Positions 53,532 to 61,970 of a DNA stretch of 64,000 nucleotides are shown here, piece after piece. Each line of letters opens with the position of its first letter. Position 1 is the first letter of the stretch. Where the stretch lies: assembly GCF_034522235.1 (NCBI RefSeq), contig NZ_JAXHLN010000003.1, positions 2,232,001 through 2,296,000 of the forward strand. Reading direction: 5' to 3'. Made by a program: the position numbers and the translations under genes. The stretch comes from Thiohalophilus sp. (lineage in GTDB: Bacteria; Pseudomonadota; Gammaproteobacteria; UBA6429; Thiohalophilaceae). The notes beneath the pieces were generated by a model, which ran no database searches, was not told the origin of the DNA, and worked only from the letters and a program-made list of their open reading frames with translations.

Positions 53532-54598
53532 GCCGACTCCGAACTGTCGTCCGTATAGAGGTCGCTTTGCCGGTACTGCTCGTGGGCATAGCGCAGCAAC
53601 ACCATCGCCACCGCCGCCACCGGCAGCGCCAGCAACACCCCGATAAAGCCGAACAACTGCCCGCCGGCCAGCACCGCGAAAATCACCGCCACCGGGTGCA
53701 TGCCGATCCGATCACCGACCAGCAACGGGGTCAGCACGGTCCCCTCCAGCACCTGGCCGATGCCAAAAACGATACCGACATAAACCAGGTACATCGGATC
53801 CTGAAACTGGACCATCGCTGCGATCAGGGCCAGCAGGATCCCGACGATGGTCCCCAGATAGGGCACAAAGCTGATCAGCCCGGCGATCGCGCCGATCAAC
53901 AGAGCAAAGTCGACCCCGATGAGCGACAGCCCGAGCGAATAGATCAGCCCCAGCGCCAGCATCACCAGCAACTGGCCGCGCAGAAAGGCCCCGAGCACTT
54001 CATCGGACTGCCGCGCCAGGCGCACGACAGTCTGTTCACTGCGTCGCGGCAGCAGGGCCCGCAGCCGTTCCAGCAGCGGTTCCCAGTCGCGCAATAAATA
54101 AAAGGTCACCACCACCATGATCAGCAGATTGACGATCCAGCCGACCAGCGCCAGCCCCGAGCGGGAAACCGAACTCAGCGTCTCGCGCACGATACCGCCG
54201 GCCTGTTGCCAGTTTTTCTGAATGGCGGTTTTGAGGGTATCCAGTTCCAGCGTGGTTTCGGCCAGGCCCAGCCGGGCGGTCAGCCAGGGCAGTCCTTCGG
54301 CCTGCAGCCAGTCGATATAGCGGGGCAGTTTCTGCACCAGCACCCGGATCTGCTCCTCGATGAGCGGGATCAGCACCAGCAGCAGCAACAGCGCCACAAT
54401 GGTGAGCAGCACAAACACCAGCACCACCGCCAGGGTGCGCGGCAGTTTCCAGCCCTGCAGGCGATCCACCAGCGGATCGGCCACATAAGCCAGGATCGCC
54501 GCGCCGATAAACGGCACCAGCACCGGCCCGAGCAGATACAGCACCGCCCCGGTCAGGGCGATCGCCCCCAGCACCCACCATCGTTGTTGTACACTCAT
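53528..54598 (-). CDS. perM: AI-2E family transporter (PerM-like)
   Basis: 356-residue inner-membrane protein with about eight transmembrane helices and a large cytoplasmic segment (about 90-170). Signature SFVPYLGTIVGILLAL in the second half. Family members are put forward as autoinducer-2 exporters or Na+/H+ antiporters; the role here is unknown. Overlaps hda and pgsA by 4 bases each. The start at 54598 (MSVQQRWW) is well inside a longer open frame running to 55333. Confidence 0.92.
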   Translation of the reverse strand: MSVQQRWWVLGAIALTGAVLYLLGPVLVPFIGAAILAYVADPLVDRLQGWKLPRTLAVVLVFVLLTIVALLLLLVLIPLIEEQIRVLVQKLPRYIDWLQAEGLPWLTARLGLAETTLELDTLKTAIQKNWQQAGGIVRETLSSVSRSGLALVGWIVNLLIMVVVTFYLLRDWEPLLERLRALLPRRSEQTVVRLARQSDEVLGAFLRGQLLVMLALGLIYSLGLSLIGVDFALLIGAIAGLISFVPYLGTIVGILLALIAAMVQFQDPMYLVYVGIVFGIGQVLEGTVLTPLLVGDRIGMHPVAVIFAVLAGGQLFGFIGVLLALPVAAVAMVLLRYAHEQYRQSDLYTDDSSESA

Positions 54599-55161
54599 GC
54601 CCCTCTTCTCCTTGTCGGCCACTGCTGCCAGGCCCGGTAGCCCCACAGGGCCACGTAGCTGGCCCCGCTCATGACGGTGGTGATGAACACCAGATACATG
54701 AGACCCTTGACCAGCATGGGCAGATCCAGCCAGCCGGCCAGGGACAGGATCACCAGCAGCACCAGCACAATCTGCAAACCGGTATTGAGCTTGCTGATTA
54801 ACAGCGGCTGCGCCGTCACGTTGGCGATCAGCCAGCGATACGACAGGGTCCCGAGCACGATGATCACATCCCGGGCGATCACCGTGCCCACCAGCCAGCC
54901 CGGCAAGGCGCCGATCCAGCCCAGGGTCAGATAACCGCAGACCATCAGCAGCTTGTCGCCCAGCGGATCGAGAAACCCGCCCAGACGGGTAATCCACTGG
55001 TAACGCCGGGCCAGGTAACCGTCCAGCCCGTCCGACAGCCCCGCAATCAGAAACAGGATCAATGCCGTGGTATAGGCGCCCTGCAACAGGCTCCAGACCA
55101 CCGGCACCACCAGCAGGATACGCAGGAGACTGATCAGATTGGGCAGCTGGCGCAGATTCAC
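54595..55161 (-). CDS. pgsA: CDP-alcohol phosphatidyltransferase (PgsA-like)
   Basis: 188-residue membrane enzyme with the complete motif DGLDGYLARRYQWITRLGGF followed by LDPLGDK. Compatible with phosphatidylglycerophosphate synthase; the position before perM-hda matches the second, shorter PgsA-like copy of gammaproteobacteria, so it may be a paralogue of the main enzyme. Overlaps both neighbours by 4 bases. Confidence 0.88.
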   Translation of the reverse strand: MNLRQLPNLISLLRILLVVPVVWSLLQGAYTTALILFLIAGLSDGLDGYLARRYQWITRLGGFLDPLGDKLLMVCGYLTLGWIGALPGWLVGTVIARDVIIVLGTLSYRWLIANVTAQPLLISKLNTGLQIVLVLLVILSLAGWLDLPMLVKGLMYLVFITTVMSGASYVALWGYRAWQQWPTRRRGA

Positions 55162-56288
55162 GGCAACAAGCGATACTGCAGATCGACCTGGCGCGTGGGC
55201 AGCGGCATACCGCTATCATCGCCCTGCACCGGCTCAGCCAACGGGTTCTGAAGCCCCGACCGGGCCATCGGGACGGTTTCCGCCTCGAGCGTACGCCCCA
55301 GCGAAATGGCCTGATTGATCGCCATCCGGCCATGCCGGCTGGTCAGAATCAGGCTCACACTGTCCGCCTCAATCTGGTCGATGCGCACATCCTCCACCAG
55401 CGCCAGGTCGTTCAGATAGTTCATCACCCGGCTGAACGCATCCAGCCCCTTGACGCCGGTAACCCGCACTCGCAGTGACTCGCTCTGGTCATTCTGCCCG
55501 ACCCGGGCATACTGTTCCGCCAGCAGATCAGCCAGCTGATCGATGGCGGGTGTGAGCGCCTCTGCCAGTGCCTGTCCCGAGGCGTTCCACGTCTGGCGCC
55601 GTCCATCCTGGTACAGGGTCCAGCGGCCGCGCCAGTCACCCGAGCCCGTTCTGGTGACCCGTCCGGCCAGCACCGCCTCGGCGTCGTAACGCTTCGAGGC
55701 CTGCAGCAGGTTGTCCTCAAAATTGCCCCAGACATCGCTGACGCTGATCGCCTGGCGATCGGTCAGATCCATCAGGGGGAAACGCAACGGCAGCCCGCGC
55801 AGGCGTGCCTGTTCTTCCAGGGCTCGCCGCGCTCGCGTGTTCATGTCATTACTCAGCAATTCACGCTCCCGGCCATCATCCACGACCAGCCAGATCAATG
55901 TCGCCGGGCGGGTGCGCCCCCACACCGGCAGGCGGTTCTCATGCAACAGGCGGTCGATCGCCTGCTTGTCAAAGCGAACCCACAGGACATCGGTCGGTTT
56001 ATCCTCGCCTTCCACCTCCCGGCTTTGATAACGGAACTGCTGCACATAGCGCGGTGCCTTTTCCAGCAACGGCTCGATATCGGTCACCGTCAGCACCCGG
56101 CGTCGGCCGGTCACCCGCACCAGCACCTGTTGCAGTGCCACGCGCAGCGCCACTTCGCGCACATCCCGGGCCTGGGATTCGACCGGAACCCGGGCTTCGT
56201 ACAGGCCGCTCACTTGCTCCGCCTGCAACGGTGTCACCAGCCACAGCAATCCCGCGACGGTCATCCCCAGCTGTTTGTAATACTTCAT
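55158..56288 (-). CDS. DUF2066 exported protein
   Basis: 376-residue protein with signal peptide (KQLGMTVAGLLWLVTPLQA, to about residue 21) and a DUF2066 domain (LYEARVPVESQARDVREVAL, VLVRVTGRRRVL). Function unknown. First gene of the operon with pgsA, perM and hda and divergent from purM, as in many gammaproteobacteria. ATG 56288 chosen for its signal peptide; AAGGA upstream. Confidence 0.88.
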   Translation of the reverse strand: MKYYKQLGMTVAGLLWLVTPLQAEQVSGLYEARVPVESQARDVREVALRVALQQVLVRVTGRRRVLTVTDIEPLLEKAPRYVQQFRYQSREVEGEDKPTDVLWVRFDKQAIDRLLHENRLPVWGRTRPATLIWLVVDDGRERELLSNDMNTRARRALEEQARLRGLPLRFPLMDLTDRQAISVSDVWGNFEDNLLQASKRYDAEAVLAGRVTRTGSGDWRGRWTLYQDGRRQTWNASGQALAEALTPAIDQLADLLAEQYARVGQNDQSESLRVRVTGVKGLDAFSRVMNYLNDLALVEDVRIDQIEADSVSLILTSRHGRMAINQAISLGRTLEAETVPMARSGLQNPLAEPVQGDDSGMPLPTRQVDLQYRLLP

Positions 56289-56554
56289 TCGATTCACATC
56301 CTTCTGCGTTAAGCGCGAAGCCATTGTACCGGCCCACCGGCAATGGATTCCAAGCCAGTAGCCGACTTGCTAAACTACGCGGCGTCCCGAAAGGCGATTG
56401 GGCGCCCATCCGCCCTCTGCCCGGTTTTGCAGAAAGCGTGCGGATCGACGGCCCGATCGCCCGGCCGAAACAGCCATTAACCGACAATTGGCGTATTATG
56501 CCTTGAAGCGACCCGAAAAAGGTGCGCCCCATTCTCTAATTTCAGGAGTCTTTT

Positions 56555-57610
56555 GTGTCCAATGATACCGCCCCACCGGCATCGGGTGGCCTGAGTTACC
56601 GTGATGCCGGTGTCGACATCGACGCCGGGAACCGTTTGATCGACCGCATCAAGCCCTACGCCGCCAGTACCCGGCGCCCGGAAGTCATGGGCGGGCTGGG
56701 GGGCTTCGGCGCGCTGTTCGAATTGCCGCCGGGACGCTATCGCGAGCCGGTACTGGTCGCGGGCACCGACGGCGTCGGCACCAAGCTCAAACTGGCCATG
56801 CAGATGCAGCGCCACGATACCATCGGCATCGATCTGGTGGCCATGTGCGTCAACGATCTGATCGTACAGGGCGCCGAACCACTGTTCTTTCTGGATTATT
56901 ACGCCACCGGCCAACTGGATGTCGAGACCGCCAGCGATGTCATCAAGGGTATCGCCGAGGGTTGCCGTCAGGCCGGCGCCGCCTTGAGCGGCGGCGAGAC
57001 CGCCGAAATGCCCGGCATGTATCAGGCCGGAGATTATGATCTGGCCGGCTTTTGCGTCGGGGTGGTGGAAAAAAGCCGCATCATCGACGGCAGCCAGGTC
57101 CAGGCCGGCGATGTGTTGATTGGCCTGCCCGCCAGCGGCCCTCACTCCAACGGTTATTCGTTGATCCGCAAGATTCTGGAAGTCAGCGGCGTCGCACTGG
57201 ACAGCCCGTTGGGCGACACCACGTTGGGCGAGGCGCTGCTGGCGCCGACCCGGATCTATGTCAAACCGTTGCTGGCCCTGTTCGAGCAGATCAACGTCCA
57301 TGCCCTGGCGCATATCACCGGGGGCGGGTTGAGTGAAAACCTGCCACGAGTCATGCCCGAGAACACCGCCGCGATCATCGACCGGCAAAGCTGGCAACAC
57401 CCGCCCGTGTTCGACTGGCTACAGGAACAGGGCAACATCGCTGACGAGGAGATGTTCCGCACCTTCAACAACGGACTGGGGATGGTGCTGATGGTAGCTG
57501 CCGACGACGCCGACGCCTGTCTGAACGTCTTGCAGGAACAGGGCGAGGCCCCGGTGGTCATTGGCCGGATCGACAGCACGGATGGCGATCCGCAGGTTCT
57601 CATTCGCTGA
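56555..57610 (+). CDS. purM: Phosphoribosylformylglycinamidine cyclo-ligase
   Basis: 351-residue AIR synthetase, step 5 of purine synthesis. N-terminal [23 protein letters not shown]-binding [12 protein letters not shown], and [11 protein letters not shown]. Starts at GTG 56555 with AGGAG 6 bases upstream. purN follows after 5 bases. Confidence 0.97.
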   Translation: MSNDTAPPASGGLSYRDAGVDIDAGNRLIDRIKPYAASTRRPEVMGGLGGFGALFELPPGRYREPVLVAGTDGVGTKLKLAMQMQRHDTIGIDLVAMCVNDLIVQGAEPLFFLDYYATGQLDVETASDVIKGIAEGCRQAGAALSGGETAEMPGMYQAGDYDLAGFCVGVVEKSRIIDGSQVQAGDVLIGLPASGPHSNGYSLIRKILEVSGVALDSPLGDTTLGEALLAPTRIYVKPLLALFEQINVHALAHITGGGLSENLPRVMPENTAAIIDRQSWQHPPVFDWLQEQGNIADEEMFRTFNNGLGMVLMVAADDADACLNVLQEQGEAPVVIGRIDSTDGDPQVLIR

Positions 57611-57615
57611 GTCTC

Positions 57616-58284
57616 ATGCGCGACTCTACGGCACAGGACCTGCTGCGCATCGTGGTATTGATCTCCGGCAGCGGAACCAATCTGCAGGCGATGATCGATC
57701 AGATTCACCAGGGTGATAGCCCGGCCCGGATCGTCGCGGTGATCAGTAACAAGGCCGAGGCCTACGGTCTCAAACGGGCCCAGCAGGCCGGGATTCCGGC
57801 CAAGGTACTCAGTCACCGGGACTATGCCTCCCGTGAGGAATACGATGCGGCGCTGCAGCGGTTAATTGACGGCTATCAACCGGATCTGCTGGTGCTGGCC
57901 GGTTTCATGCGGATTCTGACCGATGACTTCGTGCGTCATTACCAGGGGCGGATGATCAACATCCACCCCTCCCTGCTGCCCCGCCACAAGGGCCTCAATA
58001 CCCACCAGCGCGCCCTGGAAGCCGGCGATGCCGAGCACGGCTGCAGCGTGCACTATGTCACCCCGGAACTCGATGGCGGCCCGGTCATTTTACAGGCCAG
58101 CGTCCCGGTGGAGGCCAGTGACACCCCCGAAAGTCTGGCGCAAAAAGTCCATGCGCAGGAGCACCGTATCTATCCCCGGGTAATCGAGTGGATCGCCCGC
58201 GGTCGCGTGCGCCTCGAAGAGGATACCGTATTGTTCGACAACCAGCCCATCAACGACCAGCCGCGCCGGGCAACACCTGATTGA
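57616..58284 (+). CDS. purN: Phosphoribosylglycinamide formyltransferase
   Basis: 222-residue GAR transformylase using 10-formyl-THF. Phosphate loop ISGSGTNLQAM, catalytic Asn/His in RMINIHPSLLPRHKGLNTH and Asp in TPELDGGPV. In operon with purM; the pathway's purL is elsewhere in the window. Confidence 0.97.
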   Translation: MRDSTAQDLLRIVVLISGSGTNLQAMIDQIHQGDSPARIVAVISNKAEAYGLKRAQQAGIPAKVLSHRDYASREEYDAALQRLIDGYQPDLLVLAGFMRILTDDFVRHYQGRMINIHPSLLPRHKGLNTHQRALEAGDAEHGCSVHYVTPELDGGPVILQASVPVEASDTPESLAQKVHAQEHRIYPRVIEWIARGRVRLEEDTVLFDNQPINDQPRRATPD

Positions 58285-58305
58285 ACTTCCCGTATCAGTT
58301 CAAAT

Positions 58306-58394
58306 CAAACACCCAGGACACCAAGGCATCTGGAAACCCTCAAGTGAGTGTACAAAACAGTTCAAAAGATCGACTTAATAACGCCTTGGTGACC
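58306..58394. repeat. Probable degenerate family C element
   Basis: ACACCCAGGACACCAAGGCA at 58310-58329 resembles a family C left arm, and CGCCTTGGTGACCT at 58382-58395 its eroded right arm. The spacing of about 50 bases fits. The match is weaker than in other copies. Confidence 0.45.
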
Positions 58395-58421
58395 TGCTGC
58401 TCTGATGATAGATTGGCTCTT

Positions 58422-59126
58422 GTGTCATTACTGCGATTTTCCCTGTTAAGTCTCTTGCTCGCCCTGCCCGGGTGGGTCAGCGCACAATTGCCGGCGCTGG
58501 ATATTGAATACAGTGTCAGCAGGAATAATCTCAATCTGGGCGGTACCCACCGCAAGTTACTGCAGACGGGTAGTGATGAATATGTCATGCGGGCGAAGAC
58601 CAAAGCGGAAGGCTTTGCCGCGATCTTCGTCTCCGACATTGTGCGCGAGACCAGCCATTTCCGGCTCGTGGATGGACAGATCCAGCCGTTACACTACCGC
58701 TATCATAAAAACGGTAAAGACCCGGAAACCTTCGAAGTCGACTACGATCGCCAGGCACAGGTTCTGCGCCACAGCCTGCTCGATAAAACCCTGACCCTGC
58801 AGGACAACGATCAGGATTTGATCAGTTTCCAGTTCGCCATGATGCTTGATTTGCAACAAAGCGTGCGCAAGCTGGAATACCGGATTGCCGATAAAAAACG
58901 GATTGAGAACTACAGCCTGATCCCGCGAGGCGAAAAAGTTTTCGACACCAATATAGGCAAACTGCACACGGTAGTGATGGAGTATTACGACCAGAAGCGC
59001 AACCGTACCTACACTTTCTGGTGCGCCAAAGAACTGGATTACCTGCCCTATCAAACCCGACGCCTGGATTCCGATGGCGATACCATCGAATTAAAATTGC
59101 GCCGTTACAACGGCAAGTCTCTTTAG
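58422..59126 (+). CDS. DUF3108 exported protein
   Basis: 234-residue protein with signal peptide (RFSLLSLLLALPGWVSAQ) and a DUF3108 beta-rich domain (EYSVSRNNLNLGGTHRKLLQ; HYRYHKNGKDPETFEVDYDR). Periplasmic, function unknown; a usual gammaproteobacterial neighbour of purMN. The start is uncertain: GTG 58422 gives the best signal peptide, TTG 58413 is possible, and the open frame to 58281 runs into repeat sequence. Confidence 0.82.
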   Translation: MSLLRFSLLSLLLALPGWVSAQLPALDIEYSVSRNNLNLGGTHRKLLQTGSDEYVMRAKTKAEGFAAIFVSDIVRETSHFRLVDGQIQPLHYRYHKNGKDPETFEVDYDRQAQVLRHSLLDKTLTLQDNDQDLISFQFAMMLDLQQSVRKLEYRIADKKRIENYSLIPRGEKVFDTNIGKLHTVVMEYYDQKRNRTYTFWCAKELDYLPYQTRRLDSDGDTIELKLRRYNGKSL

Positions 59127-59177
59127 CCCAGCCCTTACGGACAGGGACGAGTCGCCTCTTTTCGGGTTCGTTGCAAT

Positions 59178-59290
59178 AAAACGCGGAGTTCGCAGAGGCG
59201 CGGAGCCGCGGAGCCGCAGAGGAGATTTTGTCAAAACCCACAAAAACCTTTTCTCCGCGTCTCCGCGACTCTGCGTCCTCTGCGTTATTT
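59178..59290. repeat. Palindromic repeat family B, copy 6
   Basis: Arms 59178-59228 (AAAACGCGGAGTTCGCAGAG...) and 59249-59290 (TTTTCTCCGCGTCTCCGCGA...) made of 8-base words, spacer about 20 bases. Right arm followed by TTATTTCCCAG as in copies 4 and 5. Convergent junction between DUF3108 and the Fur-box gene. Confidence 0.9.
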
Positions 59291-59364
59291 CCCAGTGAGG
59301 TTGAAAAATAGCAGACAGGTAAACGCCACCCGCTATCCGCAATGACACGGAGGGTTCGAGGGGC

Positions 59365-59619
59365 TCAACCGGCTGCGGCCGGGACATTCAGGCAGCCACG
59401 CACGAAGTCGCGCCAGCAACCGAGCCGGTCCACTAGCGCCATGATCTGCCGGTCCGAACCGTGGCAGGTGTCCAGCTCGACGGGCGTCACCGCGCCCCGT
59501 TCCAGCAGCGCCTGCAGGCGCGCTCGTTCCAGCTCGACCAGGATACGGCCGCTGTCGGCCGCGCGAATACGCAGGCTCGGATGTGCGTCACCGAGGCGGG
59601 ATTCCAGTTGCAGATGCAT
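59365..59619 (-). CDS. Small hypothetical protein under a Fur box
   Basis: 84-residue soluble protein beginning MHLQLESRLGDAHPSLRI, with two or three cysteines (DTCHGSDRQ, RLGCWRDFVRGC) and no signal peptide. Not recognised. GGAGG 5 bases before ATG 59619 is a strong start signal, and a 15/19 Fur-box match lies just upstream, so it is probably a real iron-regulated gene. It is not HemP, FeoA/C or Bfd by sequence. Confidence 0.68.
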   Translation of the reverse strand: MHLQLESRLGDAHPSLRIRAADSGRILVELERARLQALLERGAVTPVELDTCHGSDRQIMALVDRLGCWRDFVRGCLNVPAAAG

Positions 59620-59634
59620 GCGATCCTCCATAAT

Positions 59635-59702
59635 GATAATGATTCTCATTTGCAATATTACCAGACCCGTCCGGCATTGCAATAGGAATAATTCTCATTT
59701 GG
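59635..59702 (-). promoter_or_regulatory. Fur boxes and promoter of the small gene
   Basis: GATAATGATTCTCATTTGC at 59635-59653 matches the 19-base Fur consensus in 15 positions. A second, weaker site (10/19) at 59684-59702 shares the 11-mer ATTCTCATTTG. Between them on the minus strand are TTGCAA, a 16-base spacer and TAATAT, a possible promoter flanked by the two boxes. Repression by Fe-Fur is expected. Confidence 0.72.
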
Positions 59703-59729
59703 AGAAGTCCGTCACTCTTCGAGGCGCCC

Positions 59730-60296
59730 TCAGGCTTTGGGCAGGGTTACTCCGCGCTGGCCCTGGTACTTGCCGCCGCGATCCTTGTAGGAGGTCTCGC
59801 AGACCTCATCGGATTCGAGGAACAGCATTTGCGCCACACCCTCGTTGGCATAGATCTTCGCCGGCAGCGGCGTGGTGTTGGAAAACTCCAGCGTGACATG
59901 CCCTTCCCAGTCCGGCTCCAGCGGAGTGACGTTGACGATGATGCCGCAACGGGCATAGGTGGACTTGCCCAGGCAGATGGTCAGCACGCTGCGCGGGATG
60001 CGGAAATATTCCACGGTGCTGGCCAGGGCAAAGGAGTTGGGCGGGATGATGCAGACCTCGCCCTTGAAATCGACGAAGCTCTGATGATCGAAGTCCTTGG
60101 GATCGACGATGGCGGAGTTGATATTGGTGAAGATCTTGAACTCGTCGGAACAGCGCACGTCATAGCCGTAACTGGAGGTCCCGTAGGAGACGATCTTCTG
60201 ACCGTTTACCTCGCGCACCTGGCCCGGTTCAAAGGGCTCGATCATCCCCTCCTGCTCCGCCATGCGCTTGATCCACTTGTCCGCCTTGATACTCAT
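59730..60296 (-). CDS. dcd: dCTP deaminase
   Basis: 188-residue trimeric dCTP deaminase (E. coli 193) making dUTP for dTMP synthesis. [19 protein letters not shown], the KSTYARCG phosphate-binding block and catalytic Glu in [19 protein letters not shown]. Start [12 protein letters not shown] at 60296; an in-frame start at 60320 lacks homology. Confidence 0.96.
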   Translation of the reverse strand: MSIKADKWIKRMAEQEGMIEPFEPGQVREVNGQKIVSYGTSSYGYDVRCSDEFKIFTNINSAIVDPKDFDHQSFVDFKGEVCIIPPNSFALASTVEYFRIPRSVLTICLGKSTYARCGIIVNVTPLEPDWEGHVTLEFSNTTPLPAKIYANEGVAQMLFLESDEVCETSYKDRGGKYQGQRGVTLPKA

Positions 60297-60340
60297 GCTG
60301 CCCCACTCCTCGAAAAACAAGGGGCTATTCTAATCCAAAA

Positions 60341-60655
60341 CAGGGCCGAGGGACGAGTGACGAGTGACGAGGAAAAGCAGGTTTGCTGGCTCTCGCGACA
60401 CTTGTACATCCTGTACATCGCGCGGATTGGTACTATGCAAATTTAGAGGCGTGGAGAAAATTATTTGTGAAGCCCCACAAAGTCTTGCTCTGCGACTCCG
60501 CGCCTCCGCGACCTCTGCGTTTTTCCAGAAAAATCTGAAAAATGGGACCACCGGAAATGAAACGGGACACCGAAGTGCCCCGTTACAGGAACTAACGAGT
60601 AAGGCAAAGCCGGGTTGGCTTTGCCTCGTCCCTCGTAACTCGTCCCTCGGCCCTG
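60341..60655. repeat. Nested palindrome: family B copy 7 inside family D copy 3
   Basis: Family D arms 60341-60372 (CAGGGCCGAGGGACGAGTGA...) and 60624-60655 are 32 bases each and complementary except at two positions. Between them are a family B element with short left arm (60444-60461) and clear right arm (60486-60520, CTCTGCGACTCCGCGCCTCC...), then the apbC terminator and a GGCAAAGCC hairpin. It accounts for nearly the whole 369-base gap between dcd and apbC; no gene is seen. Confidence 0.88.
60563..60582 (-). terminator. Probable terminator of apbC
   Basis: 8-bp stem with one mismatch (CGGGACAC, loop CGAA, GTGCCCCG) followed on the minus strand by TTTCATTT. Located about 84 bases past the apbC stop, within the composite repeat. 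Confidence 0.55.
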
Positions 60656-60665
60656 AGATCGTGGT

Positions 60666-61757
60666 TCAGTTGTTCTGAATCACGATCTTGGGGAAGCTCG
60701 CGCTGTGGTCCTTGGCCTTGAGTGCCAGTTTGGCCGCGACGTGGCGGGCGATGTCGCGATAGATTTCCGTGATGCGGCTGTCCGGATCGGCCACCACGGA
60801 AGGCTTACCGGCGTCCGTGGAGCTGCGGATGGACATATCCAGCGGCAGGGAGCCCAGCAGGTCGACCTGGTTTTCGTCGGCCATGCGCTGACCGCCGCCT
60901 TCACCGAAGACATGCTCTTCGTGACCGCAGTTGGAGCAGATGTGGGTGCTCATGTTCTCGATGATCCCCAGCACCGGTACTTCGACCTTCTCGAACATTT
61001 TCAGACCCTTGCGGGCGTCGAGCAGGGCAATGTCCTGCGGGGTGGTGACGATAAGCGCACCGGTGACCGGCACCTTCTGCGCCAGCGTCAGCTGGGTGTC
61101 GCCGGTGCCCGGCGGTAAGTCGATGATCAGGTAATCGACATCGTTCCACTGGGTATCGTTAAGCAACTGTTCCAGTGCCTGGGTGACCATGGGACCCCGC
61201 CAGATCATCGGGGTCTCTTCATCGATCAGATAACCGATGGACATGGACTGGACGTTATGACTTTTCATCGGCTGCATGGTCTTGCCGTCACTGGACTCGG
61301 GCTGGCCGGTGACACCCAGCATGCGCGGCATGCTCGGACCGTAGATGTCCGCGTCCAGGATACCGACGTTGGCGCCTTCGGCCGACAGGGCCAGGGCCAG
61401 GTTGACCGCGGTGGTGGATTTGCCCACGCCACCCTTGCCGGAGGCCACGGCGATGATGTTCTTGACGCCCTTGAGGGGTTCGACGCCTTTTTGCACGCTG
61501 TGGGATACGATCTTCCAGCTGATGTTGAACTCGGCGCTGCTCACACCGTCGACCGCTTCGACCTTTTCCTTGAGCCGGGCGGCCAGCTTGTCTTTGTAAC
61601 CGGCGGCCGGGTAACCGAGTACGATGTCGACGCTCACCTTGTCACCATCGATCTTGATGTCCTTGACCGCTTTGGCGCTGACCAGGTCCTTTTCCATATT
61701 CGGATCGGTGACCTGTTTCAGTGCTTCTTCAATCTGTGTCTGGGAGACGTCTGCCAT
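60666..61757 (-). CDS. apbC: Iron-sulfur cluster carrier protein ApbC (Mrp)
   Basis: 363-residue P-loop ATPase of the Mrp/NBP35 family delivering Fe-S clusters. N-terminal MIP18/DUF59 domain (about 1-80), deviant Walker A GKGGVGKST at 107-115, and the cluster-binding CxxC (HICSNCGHE, near 270). Divergent from metG, the conserved gammaproteobacterial arrangement. Confidence 0.96.
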   Translation of the reverse strand: MADVSQTQIEEALKQVTDPNMEKDLVSAKAVKDIKIDGDKVSVDIVLGYPAAGYKDKLAARLKEKVEAVDGVSSAEFNISWKIVSHSVQKGVEPLKGVKNIIAVASGKGGVGKSTTAVNLALALSAEGANVGILDADIYGPSMPRMLGVTGQPESSDGKTMQPMKSHNVQSMSIGYLIDEETPMIWRGPMVTQALEQLLNDTQWNDVDYLIIDLPPGTGDTQLTLAQKVPVTGALIVTTPQDIALLDARKGLKMFEKVEVPVLGIIENMSTHICSNCGHEEHVFGEGGGQRMADENQVDLLGSLPLDMSIRSSTDAGKPSVVADPDSRITEIYRDIARHVAAKLALKAKDHSASFPKIVIQNN

Positions 61758-61970
61758 CTCGTATCTCCTGATAGTTTATGTGACTAAATAACCGAGTAAA
61801 ATAGACAACTAATCACGGGGTCGCGTATGTTACACAAATTCCTCGACGAGTGCGAATTTCACCGCAAAACCCGGCAAGAAACAACGGAAATAATTTGCAA
61901 CTGGCTGCAAACGCCCATTCCTGCTAGGGTAGGCGGCTTTTGAGCCTCACGATTTCGGTGCTTTGAAACC

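Noticed and set aside
53528-55333. 601-codon open frame as one protein
   Set aside because: Only the part from 54598 matches the PerM family; the upstream part is the shadow frame of pgsA and DUF2066.
60364-60678. Small ORF between dcd and apbC
   Set aside because: It translates family D and B repeat words only.
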